A DNA stretch of 24,870 nt from a bacterium (GTDB taxonomy: Bacteria; Cyanobacteriota; Vampirovibrionia; Gastranaerophilales; UBA9971): NCBI GenBank assembly GCA_037147175.1, contig JBAWVS010000040.1, positions 1 through 24,870 on the forward strand, given 5' to 3'. Both the position numbers and the translations under genes were made by a program. The notes beneath the pieces are model-generated. The model had not been told where the DNA came from, made no database searches, and saw nothing but the letters and a program-made list of their open reading frames with translations. Positions 24,827 through 24,870 of the stretch are shown here, one piece after another (positions within the stretch are counted from its first letter, which is position 1; each line of letters starts with the position of its first letter).

Positions 24827-24870
24827 TTAATTCTTTTGATTCTGATAAAAATTAAATTTATACTTTTTGT

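Overview
The window is an AT-rich bacterial chromosome segment, densely coding, with three RNA genes, about 20 protein genes and several short dispersed repeats. The gene content suggests a flagellated, anaerobic or micro-aerotolerant relative of Cyanobacteria, in the Vampirovibrionia/Melainabacteria (possibly Gastranaerophilales). The clues are a CtpA protease of cyanobacterial style, a SigB/SigF-type sigma factor, a flavodiiron protein with rubredoxin, a FliY-type flagellar switch, and no phototrophy genes. This placement is an inference from gene content, not a computed phylogeny.

Layout. Positions 1-1700 hold tRNA-Leu(CAA), the tmRNA, a short truncated reading frame, a perfect 46-bp palindrome and an orphan phage-tail-fibre-like gene (Mtd N-terminal domain) with its own strong promoter. 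Positions 1720-3905 hold a Maf/DUF115 motility-associated glycosyltransferase and tRNA-Arg(CCT) on the minus strand. Positions 4000-6340 hold ctpA and surE, convergent on a shared bidirectional terminator whose loop carries a dispersed repeat; surE has a near-perfect sigma-28-type flagellar promoter. A self-contained 45-codon gene (6491-6628, with promoter and terminator) lies divergent to the motility operon.

The core of the window is motA-motB-fliL-fliM-fliY-cheB-cheR (6867-13433, plus strand). It encodes the stator, the stator-associated FliL, the switch proteins and the receptor-adaptation enzymes. FliM and FliY both carry N-terminal CheY-P binding motifs, and FliY keeps both phosphatase active sites. 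cheA, cheW and cheY must lie elsewhere. Next come a type IV prepilin peptidase and the SigB/F-type sigma gene (minus strand), then a small zinc-ribbon-like gene and bioD.

Two inverted, near-identical copies of a ~175-bp element with terminal inverted repeats (13500-13675 and 16922-17093) look like a MITE family; a third, shortened relative sits in the ctpA/surE terminator loop. Positions 17182-19955 encode an exported beta-propeller protein coupled to an orphan solute-binding lipoprotein. Positions 20350-22414 hold a rubredoxin/flavodiiron operon divergent from a Coq7/ferritin-like di-iron protein, together resembling an oxygen or redox defence locus. The window ends with an NrnA-type DHH phosphoesterase, a probable coding remnant and glutathione synthetase.
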